Shown: piece after piece, positions 9,411 to 19,715 of the stretch | Position numbering within the stretch: position 1 is the stretch's first letter | How the letters are laid out: each line of letters begins with the position of its first letter | Assembly (NCBI GenBank): GCA_015232015.1 | Contig: JADGAM010000014.1 | Coordinates: 1-46,263 of the forward strand | DNA length: 46,263 nucleotides | Direction of reading: 5' to 3' | Source: Oligoflexia bacterium | GTDB taxonomy: Bacteria > Bdellovibrionota > Bacteriovoracia > Bacteriovoracales > Bacteriovoracaceae | Translations under genes and position numbers: made by a program | The notes under the pieces: model-generated | Told to the model about the DNA's origin: nothing | Seen by the model: only the letters and a program-made list of their open reading frames with translations | Database searches by the model: none

Positions 9411-11711
9411 CTAACTTAAAAACAGCATATCGTAATATTTAGGAAGATACCAATGTTCAGCGGCCACCAATTCCTCTAGATCGTTGCAAAGTAAGGAAAT
9501 TTCTTGGGATAATGGAAGTAATGTAGAAGTGATTTCTTTGTTATTGATAGCATTGTTGGTATGAGCACTATGATTATTAGATAGAGATAATTCTTTTATT
9601 AGATTATTTAATTTGTTGGTTTTACTAAATAGAGATTGAGATTTGTTATTTAATTTTTGCAACATGCTTTTTACATATAAATTATCACAATCAGTTTGGT
9701 AACTTTTATCACCATCATATATTTTATCAAGGGAGGTAATAAATTTACTTAATTTCAATTTATAATTTATTACGGAAGGTAATACATGTTGATTGACCAT
9801 GGATATTAGTGTTGCAAATTCAATTTTTAATTGCATATGATAACGTTCCATTAATACGTTATATCTAGTGTTGAGCTCATCTGCTCTATAAATTCCATGT
9901 TTGATTAAAAAATTTGTTTTACATTCATTGCTTAAAACTTCTATTGCTTCCGTTGAATTAATTAAATTAGGAAGACCTCTTCTTGCTGCTTCTAATTTCC
10001 ATTCATCACTGTAACCATCGCCATTAAATACAACTTTTTCTGAGTTTTTAAACCATCTACTAATTAACGCCTCAATAGCATCATCGACACTAAATCCTTT
10101 TGTTAGATGATTTTCAATAAAACAATTTGAATCAACTAATACATCTATTACAGCAGCATTTAAAATACTTAAAGGAAATCCGATAGGGGCCGATGATCCT
10201 ACAGCTCGAAATTCAAAACGATTTCCGGTAAATGCAAAAGGCGAAGTGCGATTTCTGTCGGTATTATCGATTAATAATTGGGTCAATTGTTTTGCTCCCA
10301 AATTTAATATTCTGTTGCCATTACCGTTATGGTTATTGTTAACATTGCCATTTTTAGAGTGAGAAGTTGTCCCATTGGCGATTGATTTAAAAATGTCTGA
10401 CAAGGTATCTCCTAAAAATACGGAGATAATAGAAGGAGGGGCCTCATTTGCTCCTAAGCGATGATCATTTCCAGCTGATGCTACACTCATTCTTAAAACC
10501 TCTGCATGTCTATTTACTGCTTCGACAATTATTGCAATAAGAGCTAAAAAACGTTTGCTGGATTTATCTTCTGAAATTGAATTTGAGTTTGAATAATTTG
10601 CATCGGTATTTAATTCTAATAAATTATTTCCTTGGTCATCACTAAGAGACCAATTAACATGTTTTCCGCTTCCATTAATTTTTGAAAATGGTTTTTCATG
10701 AAGAAGTGCTTTGAAGTCGTGGCGTTCAGCGATTTTTTTTATTATTACCATTACCAGTTGATTTTGGTCAGATGATAAGTTGGCCTCAGAATAGAATGGT
10801 GCCATCTCAAATTGTCCAGGTGCCACCTCATTGTGTCTTGTTTTAGAGGGGATTCCTAAGCGATATAGTTCGTAATCTAATTCTTGCATGAATGCTAGAA
10901 CTCGATCATTTACGTTTCCAAAATAGTGATCTTCTAATTGTTGATTTTTAGCAGTTAAAGAACCAAAAAGGGTTCTACCACACATTACAAGGTCAGGGCG
11001 AAGATTGTAATAAGCTTTATCAACTAAAAAGTATTCTTGTTCTGCGCCTGAATTTACGGTTACATGCTTTACCTCGGGAAAACCGATCAGATTTAAAAAA
11101 CGAGTGGCCTCATCAGATATTTTGGAAATACTTCTTAGAAGAGGAGTCTTAATATCTAAGGCGGCACCATTAGGAGCAGCAAATGCAGTAGGGATACATA
11201 GAACTTTTCCATTTATTCCCTCGGTGATGAACATAGGAGATGACATATCCCAAACAGTATAACCTCTGGCCTCAAAAGTTGAGCGTGCTCCTCCTGAAGG
11301 GAAGGAGGAAGCATCAGGACCACCACAAAGTAATTGAGAAGCAGTTAACTTATCTAGAGGAAGGATTTCGCCATTTTTATAGATGAAATTTAAGAATGAA
11401 TCATGTTTTTCAGCTGAGTTGCCCGTTAGAGGTTGAAACCAATGACAGAAGTGAGTTGCTCCCTTATTTAAGGCCCACTCACTCACAGCATGAGCTATCA
11501 TTTCAGCGTGTTCTTTAAGAAGTAATTTTCCAGTTAGAGAAATCTCTTGCATCTCTTTTTTTACACTTTCTGGAATTCCTAATGCTTTTTTAAAATCAAA
11601 AACATTTTCAGCATAGTACTCACTGATTTTTAAAGTTCGCCCGTTTTCATTTTTGGGGAAATGGATTTTTCTAATTAAACGACTAGTGGCGTTGTCTCGA
11701 TAAGATTTCAT
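9411..11711 (-). CDS. glnN: Type III glutamine synthetase
   Basis: 766 aa; TRHNEVAPGQFEMAPFYSEANLSSDQNQLVM, HEKPFSKINGSGKHVNWSL, GNDHRLGANEAPPSIISVFLGD and FTGNRFEFRAVGSS. Confidence 0.93.
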   Translation of the reverse strand: MKSYRDNATSRLIRKIHFPKNENGRTLKISEYYAENVFDFKKALGIPESVKKEMQEISLTGKLLLKEHAEMIAHAVSEWALNKGATHFCHWFQPLTGNSAEKHDSFLNFIYKNGEILPLDKLTASQLLCGGPDASSFPSGGARSTFEARGYTVWDMSSPMFITEGINGKVLCIPTAFAAPNGAALDIKTPLLRSISKISDEATRFLNLIGFPEVKHVTVNSGAEQEYFLVDKAYYNLRPDLVMCGRTLFGSLTAKNQQLEDHYFGNVNDRVLAFMQELDYELYRLGIPSKTRHNEVAPGQFEMAPFYSEANLSSDQNQLVMVIIKKIAERHDFKALLHEKPFSKINGSGKHVNWSLSDDQGNNLLELNTDANYSNSNSISEDKSSKRFLALIAIIVEAVNRHAEVLRMSVASAGNDHRLGANEAPPSIISVFLGDTLSDIFKSIANGTTSHSKNGNVNNNHNGNGNRILNLGAKQLTQLLIDNTDRNRTSPFAFTGNRFEFRAVGSSAPIGFPLSILNAAVIDVLVDSNCFIENHLTKGFSVDDAIEALISRWFKNSEKVVFNGDGYSDEWKLEAARRGLPNLINSTEAIEVLSNECKTNFLIKHGIYRADELNTRYNVLMERYHMQLKIEFATLISMVNQHVLPSVINYKLKLSKFITSLDKIYDGDKSYQTDCDNLYVKSMLQKLNNKSQSLFSKTNKLNNLIKELSLSNNHSAHTNNAINNKEITSTLLPLSQEISLLCNDLEELVAAEHWYLPKYYDMLFLS

Positions 11712-11891
11712 TTTAATCTCCTAAAGGAGGCCGGATGGAAGGCCGTGCTAATTTTTAAAAGGAAAATCTATATCATGCTTGGATATAGTTTGAAAACACC
11801 AATATATTTTGAGATCATATTTTATATGATAGCAATAATAATTTTTTTTAAATTAAACTTAAGATAAACTAAAACACTAGAGTATTAAACA

Positions 11892-12326
11892 ATGTCATTA
11901 GCAAAAAAACCTCAGATATCACGCTTTGAAATTAATAAGAAAGTTAGAAGTATTTTGATAAAAAATGGTGTTTGTATGACTGATATTCAATATACTTGTA
12001 CAACAGCTACTGTACATATAAATGGAACTTTAATTAAAGATACTGGAAAGGAATTTGAAAGAGCTGCTGTTGAATATCTTTTAAAAGAGATTACAGATAT
12101 TAAATCGATTAAACATATGGTTGTTAATTTATCTAATTGGGATATAAAAATAGAAGGTGGATCATGCTTGGTAAATAAAAAAGAGGATCCTAATCTTAAA
12201 AAAGATAAAGAAAAAGCTGCACGAAATGAAATTAGAAAAAAAGAAAAAGGGACGGGTGATGGTAATAAGAAAACTCCAGATTCTGCAGCTGGTGGTACTG
12301 GTGGTACTCCAGGAGGAGTTTATTAA
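11892..12326 (+). CDS. Hypothetical protein with BON-like domain
   Basis: Pattern IRSILIKNGV...ATVHINGTLI...AAVEYLLKEITDIKSIKHMVVNL resembles BON-domain architecture; low-complexity tail. Confidence 0.5.
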   Translation: MSLAKKPQISRFEINKKVRSILIKNGVCMTDIQYTCTTATVHINGTLIKDTGKEFERAAVEYLLKEITDIKSIKHMVVNLSNWDIKIEGGSCLVNKKEDPNLKKDKEKAARNEIRKKEKGTGDGNKKTPDSAAGGTGGTPGGVY

Positions 12327-12346
12327 TTCTAATAACTATGTGTTTG

Positions 12347-13372
12347 CTACCAACTTTTGAACTTAATTTTCTTAGGTCCTTCAATAATCCTTCTAAAAAT
12401 TTCAGCTTCATCATAAATGCCACAAAAATTTTCTGCTCTGGCACCGGTGGCCAGCACTAAACCCATTAAAGAAGATTTATGGTAGAAGTTTGGTTGTCCT
12501 GTCTTTTCAAATTGAATCCAATCTTTTCCACCATCAGGAAATTCGAAACTCCAAGGAGAGGAGGAAGAAAGTAAAAGAAGGACTTTTCCTTTTAAATCAG
12601 TCTTATTTAAAAAATATTTATATGTTTTTTCAATTTCAAGCAAAACTTCTCGGGCCCCTTCCAAATTCTTTTTTTCAAGCGCTTTTAAGTATGAAACATC
12701 TCGGACTAAGAAAAAATAACGATTGTTATTTTTAATGAAGTTTTCAAATAAATATTCAACGTTTCTAGAGAGACCACTATAACATTCATTCTGCTGACAG
12801 GCCTTATCGTAATAAATTTTACTCTTTGAAAAGCTTTTTTCTTCTTGAAGATGAAAACTTTCCATTCCTTTTCTTTCTGCTTTTGCCATTTTCCATAATA
12901 TTAAATCCTGTAAAAAATCTTTTCCTTTTTCTCCACATTTTAGTGCTTTCTCAAAACTATCATTTTCATTTACACCAACTTCAAGCATAGCAGTTTCATA
13001 ACCATTATCTGTTAGATATTTCCAAATAGGTGAATAATTAAAATCGCTGCAATTATCTTTGATATTTTTTTTGCCAATTAATTCCATTGTTTGAGATATA
13101 AAAGCATTAGGTCTTATCTCGTAAAGAGTGTATGTCCAAGTTTTACCCAAGCATTGAGCAGATTCGAAAGATGTTTTTTCAAATACTGTTGGCATGTAAA
13201 ATCTAAGCATCGCTAAATGTTCTTCTTGTAGACCGGCGACCTGAATCCAAATTATCTCTGTTGGAAGTGCTCCATAATTGTGCTCTCTTAAATTTAGTGT
13301 TCCAAAGCGCATGCAACTAAAAATATTTGTAAGGATTAATATAGTAAAAATTAAAGTAATTATTTTATTCAT
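12347..13372 (-). CDS. Hypothetical lipoprotein
   Basis: N-terminus IITLIFTILILTNIFSC (lipobox-like). Confidence 0.6.
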   Translation of the reverse strand: MNKIITLIFTILILTNIFSCMRFGTLNLREHNYGALPTEIIWIQVAGLQEEHLAMLRFYMPTVFEKTSFESAQCLGKTWTYTLYEIRPNAFISQTMELIGKKNIKDNCSDFNYSPIWKYLTDNGYETAMLEVGVNENDSFEKALKCGEKGKDFLQDLILWKMAKAERKGMESFHLQEEKSFSKSKIYYDKACQQNECYSGLSRNVEYLFENFIKNNNRYFFLVRDVSYLKALEKKNLEGAREVLLEIEKTYKYFLNKTDLKGKVLLLLSSSSPWSFEFPDGGKDWIQFEKTGQPNFYHKSSLMGLVLATGARAENFCGIYDEAEIFRRIIEGPKKIKFKSW

Positions 13373-13376
13373 ATTA

Positions 13377-14099
13377 TTATTTGATACCCTCCTGATTTTC
13401 TAAATCACTCATGTAATTTGTTATCATGAAAAAATTGATCATTTGAAACAGAAATAGATTTGAAAAAAAGATTGCGATTAGTGCTGGCCAAATGAATGAA
13501 TTGATTTTTTTAATTTCTATTATTTCTCCATTCGCAAGCAAAATAAATATAAATGCAAGAAGAGCTAATGTCCAACTAGTAAAAGCATTTCTATATGCCA
13601 AACGCCATTTTATTCGATTAAAGTAAAGTGCAAAAAGAATAATGGATAAGACTGCAAATTGAATTACAAAAATATAAGCTGGTTTAAAGAAATATAAATT
13701 GTTACCAAAATGGTAGATGCTATAACCTATCAATGCTCCTAAAATAGGTATTCTAATTAATAATCCTTTGTTTTTGAAAGAGCGTCCTTCGTTAATTACT
13801 AATGCAACAATAATAAAACTCAAAAGAGAAAACCAAGCAAGTCCATACATCCCAACCAGGATAGAGCTCCAATTATTGATTGTTATTATTGTTAAGAGAG
13901 AAGAAGGTAGGAAAAATATATATGAACATAAAAGGAATAAAATAATTCCAGCATTCCATATGAATAAATAACGTTTTAGAGGAGGGAGTTTAATAGAGTT
14001 GGTAATTGTGAAAGCACCATATTGTTTAAAATACGATACAAAATAGTATAAAAATGTTAATAGAAATAAGGATATGATAAACATCATAAAAATCACCAT
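13377..14099 (-). CDS. Multi-pass integral membrane protein
   Basis: Repeated hydrophobic segments along the 240-aa ORF; adjacent to the lipoprotein on the same strand. Confidence 0.65.
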   Translation of the reverse strand: MVIFMMFIISLFLLTFLYYFVSYFKQYGAFTITNSIKLPPLKRYLFIWNAGIILFLLCSYIFFLPSSLLTIITINNWSSILVGMYGLAWFSLLSFIIVALVINEGRSFKNKGLLIRIPILGALIGYSIYHFGNNLYFFKPAYIFVIQFAVLSIILFALYFNRIKWRLAYRNAFTSWTLALLAFIFILLANGEIIEIKKINSFIWPALIAIFFSNLFLFQMINFFMITNYMSDLENQEGIK

Positions 14100-14112
14100 A
14101 TAAATAAAATAA

Positions 14113-16257
14113 ATGAATCATCAAGGAGCAAACAAAGTGAGATCCATTCAAGATCAAATATTTTCTACAGCTACTAGGGAACCTTTATGGAATATCCCAA
14201 CGTATTTTCTAATAATCATGTATACTCTTTTTTTGCTATCATTAATTTTACTTTTTAGGAATCTTTATCGCTACTATATTTTTATTGCAAAAGGGGTTTT
14301 CACAGAGCATCTTATGGCAAATAAGTTTTCTACTCTAAATTTTAAGAATTTTTTTAAAACAATATTTTTACAAGGTAAAGTCACGAATGATTACTATGCC
14401 GGAATATTTCATTCGATGATTTTTTATGGATTCCTTACTCATTTGTTGGCCACCTCTGTTGTGATGATACATCAAGATAGTCCATTTAAAATTTTTAATG
14501 GGCATTTCTATGTGATGGTTTCATTTCTGGCCGATATGGGAGGCGTAAGCATTTTATTAGGAGTTATTTTAGGGATGGTTAGGCGTTATATGTTGAAACC
14601 AAAAAATCTCTTATTTAATTGCTCTGATTCTTCTACTTCAACAATTTCCGACCCAACTCCATTTTTTAAAGAAGTATACATGTATGTGATGTTAATTCTT
14701 TTTGTGTTGATAGGTTTTTCTTTAGAGGGAATTCGTATCATTTTAACTGACTCATTTACTCAGGCACTTACTGTTGAAAAATATTGCTCTCCTGTAGGCT
14801 GGTTTGTAGCACAATTATTTTTAACAATCTTTAATTTTAGCGGCCAAGATAACATAAATAATTTGACCTCATCATTTTTAACTGCTCATAAAATTTTATG
14901 GATGATTCATACTATTTCTACAATGCTTTTTATTGGATTAATCGCTAATAGTAAATTTATTCATTTATTCCTGCTACCTTTATCAGCATTAATTACCAGA
15001 GATCGTCAGGGTGCGGTTATTCTTCCAATGAATTTTCAAGATGAAACAGCAGAAACTTTTGGTTTAGGTGATAGCAAGGATTTAAATTGTAAAGAGCGCT
15101 TTGATGTTTCGGCCTGCATTGAGTGTGGCCGTTGCACTAAAGTGTGTCCTGCGAACAATAGTTCGAAACCTCTCGATCCTAAAAAAATTTTAGTTAAGCT
15201 TAAAGAACTTAAGCAAAAAGATGTATCTCTTTTTTCAGAGGAGAAGGCCTTATTTAGCGCTGATGAATTGGATTCATGTACAACTTGTGGTGCATGCATG
15301 CAAGAGTGTCCCGCAAATATAGAACATGTTAGATTAATAACTAATCTTAAACGTTATAAGGTTTTAACTTTAAGTGATATTAGGCCTAATGCTGCGGCCA
15401 CTGTTAATAAAATTAAAATGTATGGTAATCCTTGGGGAATTCCTACTTCTGAACGTTTTAAGTGGGCGCAGTCGTGCAAAGAAGATATTCCAATTATTAA
15501 AGCAAATAAAAAGGTCGAGTATTTATTTTATGTAGGTTGTGCCGGAGCACTTGATCCTTTAGGGCAAAATATTACTAAAAAAATGATCAAGTTATTAAAA
15601 AAATGCAATATTGATTTTGCACTCATCGAGGGAGAGGAACGTTGTACAGGGGATTCGATTAGACGTTTTGGCGATGAGTATTCATTTGATGAGTGGGCCA
15701 AAGATAATATCAAATTTTTACGACAATTTTCTTTTGATAAAATTTTAACTTTTTGTCCTCATTGTTTGCATACCCTAGGGAAAGAGTATGATAAATTTTC
15801 TGATAAAGATCTTGATGGTAATTTTAAAGTAATTCATCACACAGAACTCTTTTCTTCACTTATTAACTCTGGCAAAATTATTCCAAAGGGGTTAAATGAA
15901 AAAACTAAGGAGTTTACTTTCCACGACCCATGTTATTTAGGAAGACATCATGGGGAATATAAAGCAGCAAGAGATATTTTGGCCAATATTCCAAATTTAA
16001 AATTGAAGGAGCTCGATAATTCAAAGGAGAAATCAGTTTGCTGTGGAATGGGTGGAGGAAATATGTGGTATGAAGTTGCTGAAGGTGAACACCTGGCCAT
16101 TAATCGTTTGAAAGAAATTGCAAGTGTAAATATTAATAATGTGATTACTGCCTGCCCCTTCTGTATGATAAATTTTAATTCCAGCAAGGGACGATATAGT
16201 GTTACTGAAAATATTGAGATTAAAGATATATTTGATATTTTGGACGAATCTTTATAA
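14113..16257 (+). CDS. Membrane-bound (Fe-S) oxidoreductase, NarI-like membrane domain fused to HdrD/GlpC-like CCG domains
   Basis: CIECGRCTKVCP and CTTCGACMQECP ferredoxin motifs; YVGCAGALDPLGQ and CCGMGGGNMWYE CCG motifs; N-terminal TM helices. Confidence 0.88.
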   Translation: MNHQGANKVRSIQDQIFSTATREPLWNIPTYFLIIMYTLFLLSLILLFRNLYRYYIFIAKGVFTEHLMANKFSTLNFKNFFKTIFLQGKVTNDYYAGIFHSMIFYGFLTHLLATSVVMIHQDSPFKIFNGHFYVMVSFLADMGGVSILLGVILGMVRRYMLKPKNLLFNCSDSSTSTISDPTPFFKEVYMYVMLILFVLIGFSLEGIRIILTDSFTQALTVEKYCSPVGWFVAQLFLTIFNFSGQDNINNLTSSFLTAHKILWMIHTISTMLFIGLIANSKFIHLFLLPLSALITRDRQGAVILPMNFQDETAETFGLGDSKDLNCKERFDVSACIECGRCTKVCPANNSSKPLDPKKILVKLKELKQKDVSLFSEEKALFSADELDSCTTCGACMQECPANIEHVRLITNLKRYKVLTLSDIRPNAAATVNKIKMYGNPWGIPTSERFKWAQSCKEDIPIIKANKKVEYLFYVGCAGALDPLGQNITKKMIKLLKKCNIDFALIEGEERCTGDSIRRFGDEYSFDEWAKDNIKFLRQFSFDKILTFCPHCLHTLGKEYDKFSDKDLDGNFKVIHHTELFSSLINSGKIIPKGLNEKTKEFTFHDPCYLGRHHGEYKAARDILANIPNLKLKELDNSKEKSVCCGMGGGNMWYEVAEGEHLAINRLKEIASVNINNVITACPFCMINFNSSKGRYSVTENIEIKDIFDILDESL

Positions 16258-18352
16258 GAACTCGTGTAAGGAATTTTATAAAGAATATTATAAGAAATAT
16301 TTTTATCTTTGCCTCATTATCTTTTCTTTAATTATTTTTTATTCTTCTACTAAAGCTCAACAAACTCAAACAATTAATTCTCAAGATGTAAAAGATATTA
16401 ATGGTAATAATTTAGAGACAAGTGCAGGTCTTGTTGATGAGATAACTTTGCCGGGAATGGTTTATAGCTTAAATAAAATTATAAGTAGTGAAAATGCGCT
16501 GTTAAAAAAAATCACCTTAGCCGCTTTTAGAAATATAAAAACTCTTGATCAACTTAAAATTAATAATAATAAAATTAGAGATATTACAATTCATCCAACA
16601 GTAATATCGCAAATGTTACTGCGTTCAGATCAGCGTTTTCTTTTTTTAGCAGGAGAAAATTCTTATGACGAATGTATATTTTTTTCATTATTAGAAAATA
16701 ATTTGCTTAAGATGAGTTTTGATGAAAAAAACAAAAATATGATTATAAATATTGTTTATAAAGATAATAAAAAAGAATTAGCGTTGATTAAAAAAGAAGA
16801 TTTTTTTACATGGATTTATAATAATCATCCGAAATGTGCAAAAAATAAAGAATATTCAGTAGCATTTAATTTAGAAAATTTAGCAAAAACTATAGAGAAA
16901 ATTGATTTTAAAATTCCCAAGAGAGAAGATGAATGTCATGAAATATTTAATGATTGGATCAAAAATCCGCTTACGCCATATATTTGCAAGATTTCTGAAA
17001 TTTTTAGTAATGCCAAAAAGTTAGAGGAGTCTGTAGGTGGGAATATTTTAGATATAACTGCTTTAAGAGACGATGATGAAAAAATATTATTTAGATTTAA
17101 TCAAAAATTGAAAGGTAAATTTAATGATTTACAGTATGTTTATGTAAATAATCTTTGTAAAAACCTTCTTAATAATAAGGATTTTTGTTTGCCTTATCTC
17201 TCTAAAAGTTTTTGGATAAAAGTATTAAATGGGGAAAAACCTGCTGGACATATTAAATATCGCTGTCAAGAATTGTTAAAAAAAGAAGAGATAATTAAAA
17301 ATGATTACCCTGCTTGTGTACAAAAACTTGAAAACAACAATAACAGTTGTCATTATTTAAATGCTACTCGTTTTCCATCTTTAACACCAAAACCTAATTG
17401 TCAGTCAATTTCATTAGCACTAAATAATTCTAGAATTAATAATTATTATCAAGATTGTCCAATGCCTCTTGATAATGATGTAGTAATAAATATTAGTCGT
17501 ATTTATCATCATTTAAATAATACTGTTTTTGAGTCAAATCCTCTTAATTGCTCTGGAATGCCTATGGCAACATTTTATAAAATTGTTAATGATTCAAAAA
17601 ATGAAAAGTATTGGAATTTTTTCATGTGCTATTTTAATCAAAATCAAGGTAAAGAACTATGCATCCCATTTTATCCTGGGACTTTAGATAATTCAAAATT
17701 ATTTGCAGATGAAAATATTGAAAATGCTGAACCTGCAGTTGTGGCCAATATTTTAAGTCAAAGCACGGCAGCACCTGATAATTTAAAATGCACTATTTTA
17801 AATAAAAAATATTATCGGCCAACTTTACTAAAATATAAAAACGGCTGTTTTCTACTTTATGATGAAACAAATTGTACAACAGGTAAATGTCCGAAAGAGA
17901 TTATTTATAATGATCGAAAAATAACTCATATTCAATATAAAATTGGATTTTTAGTTAGATATATCTCTACTGACACTCAAGAATTAAGATATTCAGCAAT
18001 GCTGTTTTTAAATGATCTTTTGCATTTTACTGAAAATAGAGTGAATAATTTACCAGAATTAAAATTTCATTTAAACGCAGGGTCGCAAACCCTAATTCAT
18101 GGAGTAGGTTGTAGAGAAGATTTTTTTCCAAGTTTTTTTAAACAAACAACAATGAATCAATGTAGAGGAATTCCGTTCCTAGTTGATGGTATTATAGAGA
18201 AAAATTCTAAAAGCTATGTAGTAATTAGAACCGCTCTAGATGATATTGGGTCACCAAGAATTATGAGTTGGAATCATTTTTATTCTGCCATAAAAAGTTA
18301 TCAAAATAGTCATCCATTAAAAACTTGGGCATTATATGCAATTAAAAAATGA
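16199..18352 (+). CDS. Secreted cysteine-rich hypothetical protein (true start probably downstream of 16199)
   Basis: Long ORF with signal-like YFYLCLIIFSLIIFYSSTKAQQ; about 20 Cys; annotated start overlaps the previous gene by 59 bp. Confidence 0.6.
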   Translation: MLLKILRLKIYLIFWTNLYKNSCKEFYKEYYKKYFYLCLIIFSLIIFYSSTKAQQTQTINSQDVKDINGNNLETSAGLVDEITLPGMVYSLNKIISSENALLKKITLAAFRNIKTLDQLKINNNKIRDITIHPTVISQMLLRSDQRFLFLAGENSYDECIFFSLLENNLLKMSFDEKNKNMIINIVYKDNKKELALIKKEDFFTWIYNNHPKCAKNKEYSVAFNLENLAKTIEKIDFKIPKREDECHEIFNDWIKNPLTPYICKISEIFSNAKKLEESVGGNILDITALRDDDEKILFRFNQKLKGKFNDLQYVYVNNLCKNLLNNKDFCLPYLSKSFWIKVLNGEKPAGHIKYRCQELLKKEEIIKNDYPACVQKLENNNNSCHYLNATRFPSLTPKPNCQSISLALNNSRINNYYQDCPMPLDNDVVINISRIYHHLNNTVFESNPLNCSGMPMATFYKIVNDSKNEKYWNFFMCYFNQNQGKELCIPFYPGTLDNSKLFADENIENAEPAVVANILSQSTAAPDNLKCTILNKKYYRPTLLKYKNGCFLLYDETNCTTGKCPKEIIYNDRKITHIQYKIGFLVRYISTDTQELRYSAMLFLNDLLHFTENRVNNLPELKFHLNAGSQTLIHGVGCREDFFPSFFKQTTMNQCRGIPFLVDGIIEKNSKSYVVIRTALDDIGSPRIMSWNHFYSAIKSYQNSHPLKTWALYAIKK

Positions 18353-19715
18353 GTTGAAAAATAAATTTAAAAAATTAATTATTGGTTCTTGGCTTTTTTT
18401 AACTGTCTTTGTTGCTGTTGTTGATACTGAAGCTGCATCTAAAATTCCTATTCTCCTGACAAAACAGCCAAGTAATAAAATATGTTTCATTTCTAAAGAT
18501 GGTAAATATACATACTATCAAAAAAGACCTACTACTTTAGTTTTATCTAGTATGTATAAATTGATTGATGTTTTAACTGGGCCACCAGAAGCAACTTTTA
18601 ATTTGTTTGCAACTCCTGCAAGAAAAAAAATTGCTATTGAAATGATGCCTTTCCAATATCATAATATAAGTTCTACTTCATTAAATTATTTGTATGTAAT
18701 GGACTTTGGAGAAAGTGTAGCAACCCCCATTGAAAAAGGCATACATCCGACACTACATTTAGATGACAAATGGATTTCTTATTATCATCCATTAAAAAAG
18801 GCTATTTTTTTTCAAAATATTGAGTCTTTGAATAATAAAAAAAATACTGGAGAGCAGGCATTTAAAATTCAATTAAAGAATCCATTAAATCCATATTTTA
18901 TTCCAGAAGTTGTTATGTACACTGAAGATCTAGTTTTATTTACAGATATTAATTTAGAAGGAGTTTCAGCATTACTTTTACTAAATCGTAGCAAGCAAAA
19001 ATTAATAACACTTATAAAGTCAAAGAAGGCGGGAACAAAAATTGAACTTTGTCTTAACAAAACAAAATTATTTGTTGGCCAATTTCCCTATCCAGACGTT
19101 TTAGGACAATCAGAGATTGCAATGATTGATTTAGATCAAACAAAAGATTTTTCAAAAATGGAGATGCTTTATATATCTGATCATGCTGATGTGGGAAATA
19201 TTGAATGCCAAAGCGAAAAAGATTTATTATTTTTCATTCAAAATCAAAGTGATAAAGAAGATCTTGTATTAACTAAATCTGAACTAGTGGCCATCGATTT
19301 GAAAAAAAAACAGGTAATTACTATTAGTGATTTAATTCATACAACTCAAGTTATAAATATGGATGGAAGATTGTTGATTCCTTATAGAGGTGATTTTTAT
19401 GTTATTAAAGGGGATTCTAATTTAAACACTGATAAATTAATTAATATAAAAATAAAACACAAAAATAAGGAAACAGCAAAAAATTATAAACTGGGAATAA
19501 GTAATATCGATCAAACAGTGGATACGGACATGGCAACAGATCTAGCTGAAGTACAAACAGAAGATGATGGAAATTTAAGTAGTGACACGAATATACTTAA
19601 TAATTCAAATACCACTACTCCTATTGCAACACCTATATCAACATTACCTAAAAATAAATCTTCAGCAGTGATAAATCCATCCCTTCCAGCAACAGAAAAG
19701 GGTAATGGTAAATAA
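18336..19715 (+). CDS. Secreted hypothetical protein
   Basis: Signal-like N-terminus (LIIGSWLFLTVFVAVVDTEAA); overlaps the previous ORF, operon-like. Confidence 0.6.
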   Translation: MQLKNELKNKFKKLIIGSWLFLTVFVAVVDTEAASKIPILLTKQPSNKICFISKDGKYTYYQKRPTTLVLSSMYKLIDVLTGPPEATFNLFATPARKKIAIEMMPFQYHNISSTSLNYLYVMDFGESVATPIEKGIHPTLHLDDKWISYYHPLKKAIFFQNIESLNNKKNTGEQAFKIQLKNPLNPYFIPEVVMYTEDLVLFTDINLEGVSALLLLNRSKQKLITLIKSKKAGTKIELCLNKTKLFVGQFPYPDVLGQSEIAMIDLDQTKDFSKMEMLYISDHADVGNIECQSEKDLLFFIQNQSDKEDLVLTKSELVAIDLKKKQVITISDLIHTTQVINMDGRLLIPYRGDFYVIKGDSNLNTDKLINIKIKHKNKETAKNYKLGISNIDQTVDTDMATDLAEVQTEDDGNLSSDTNILNNSNTTTPIATPISTLPKNKSSAVINPSLPATEKGNGK

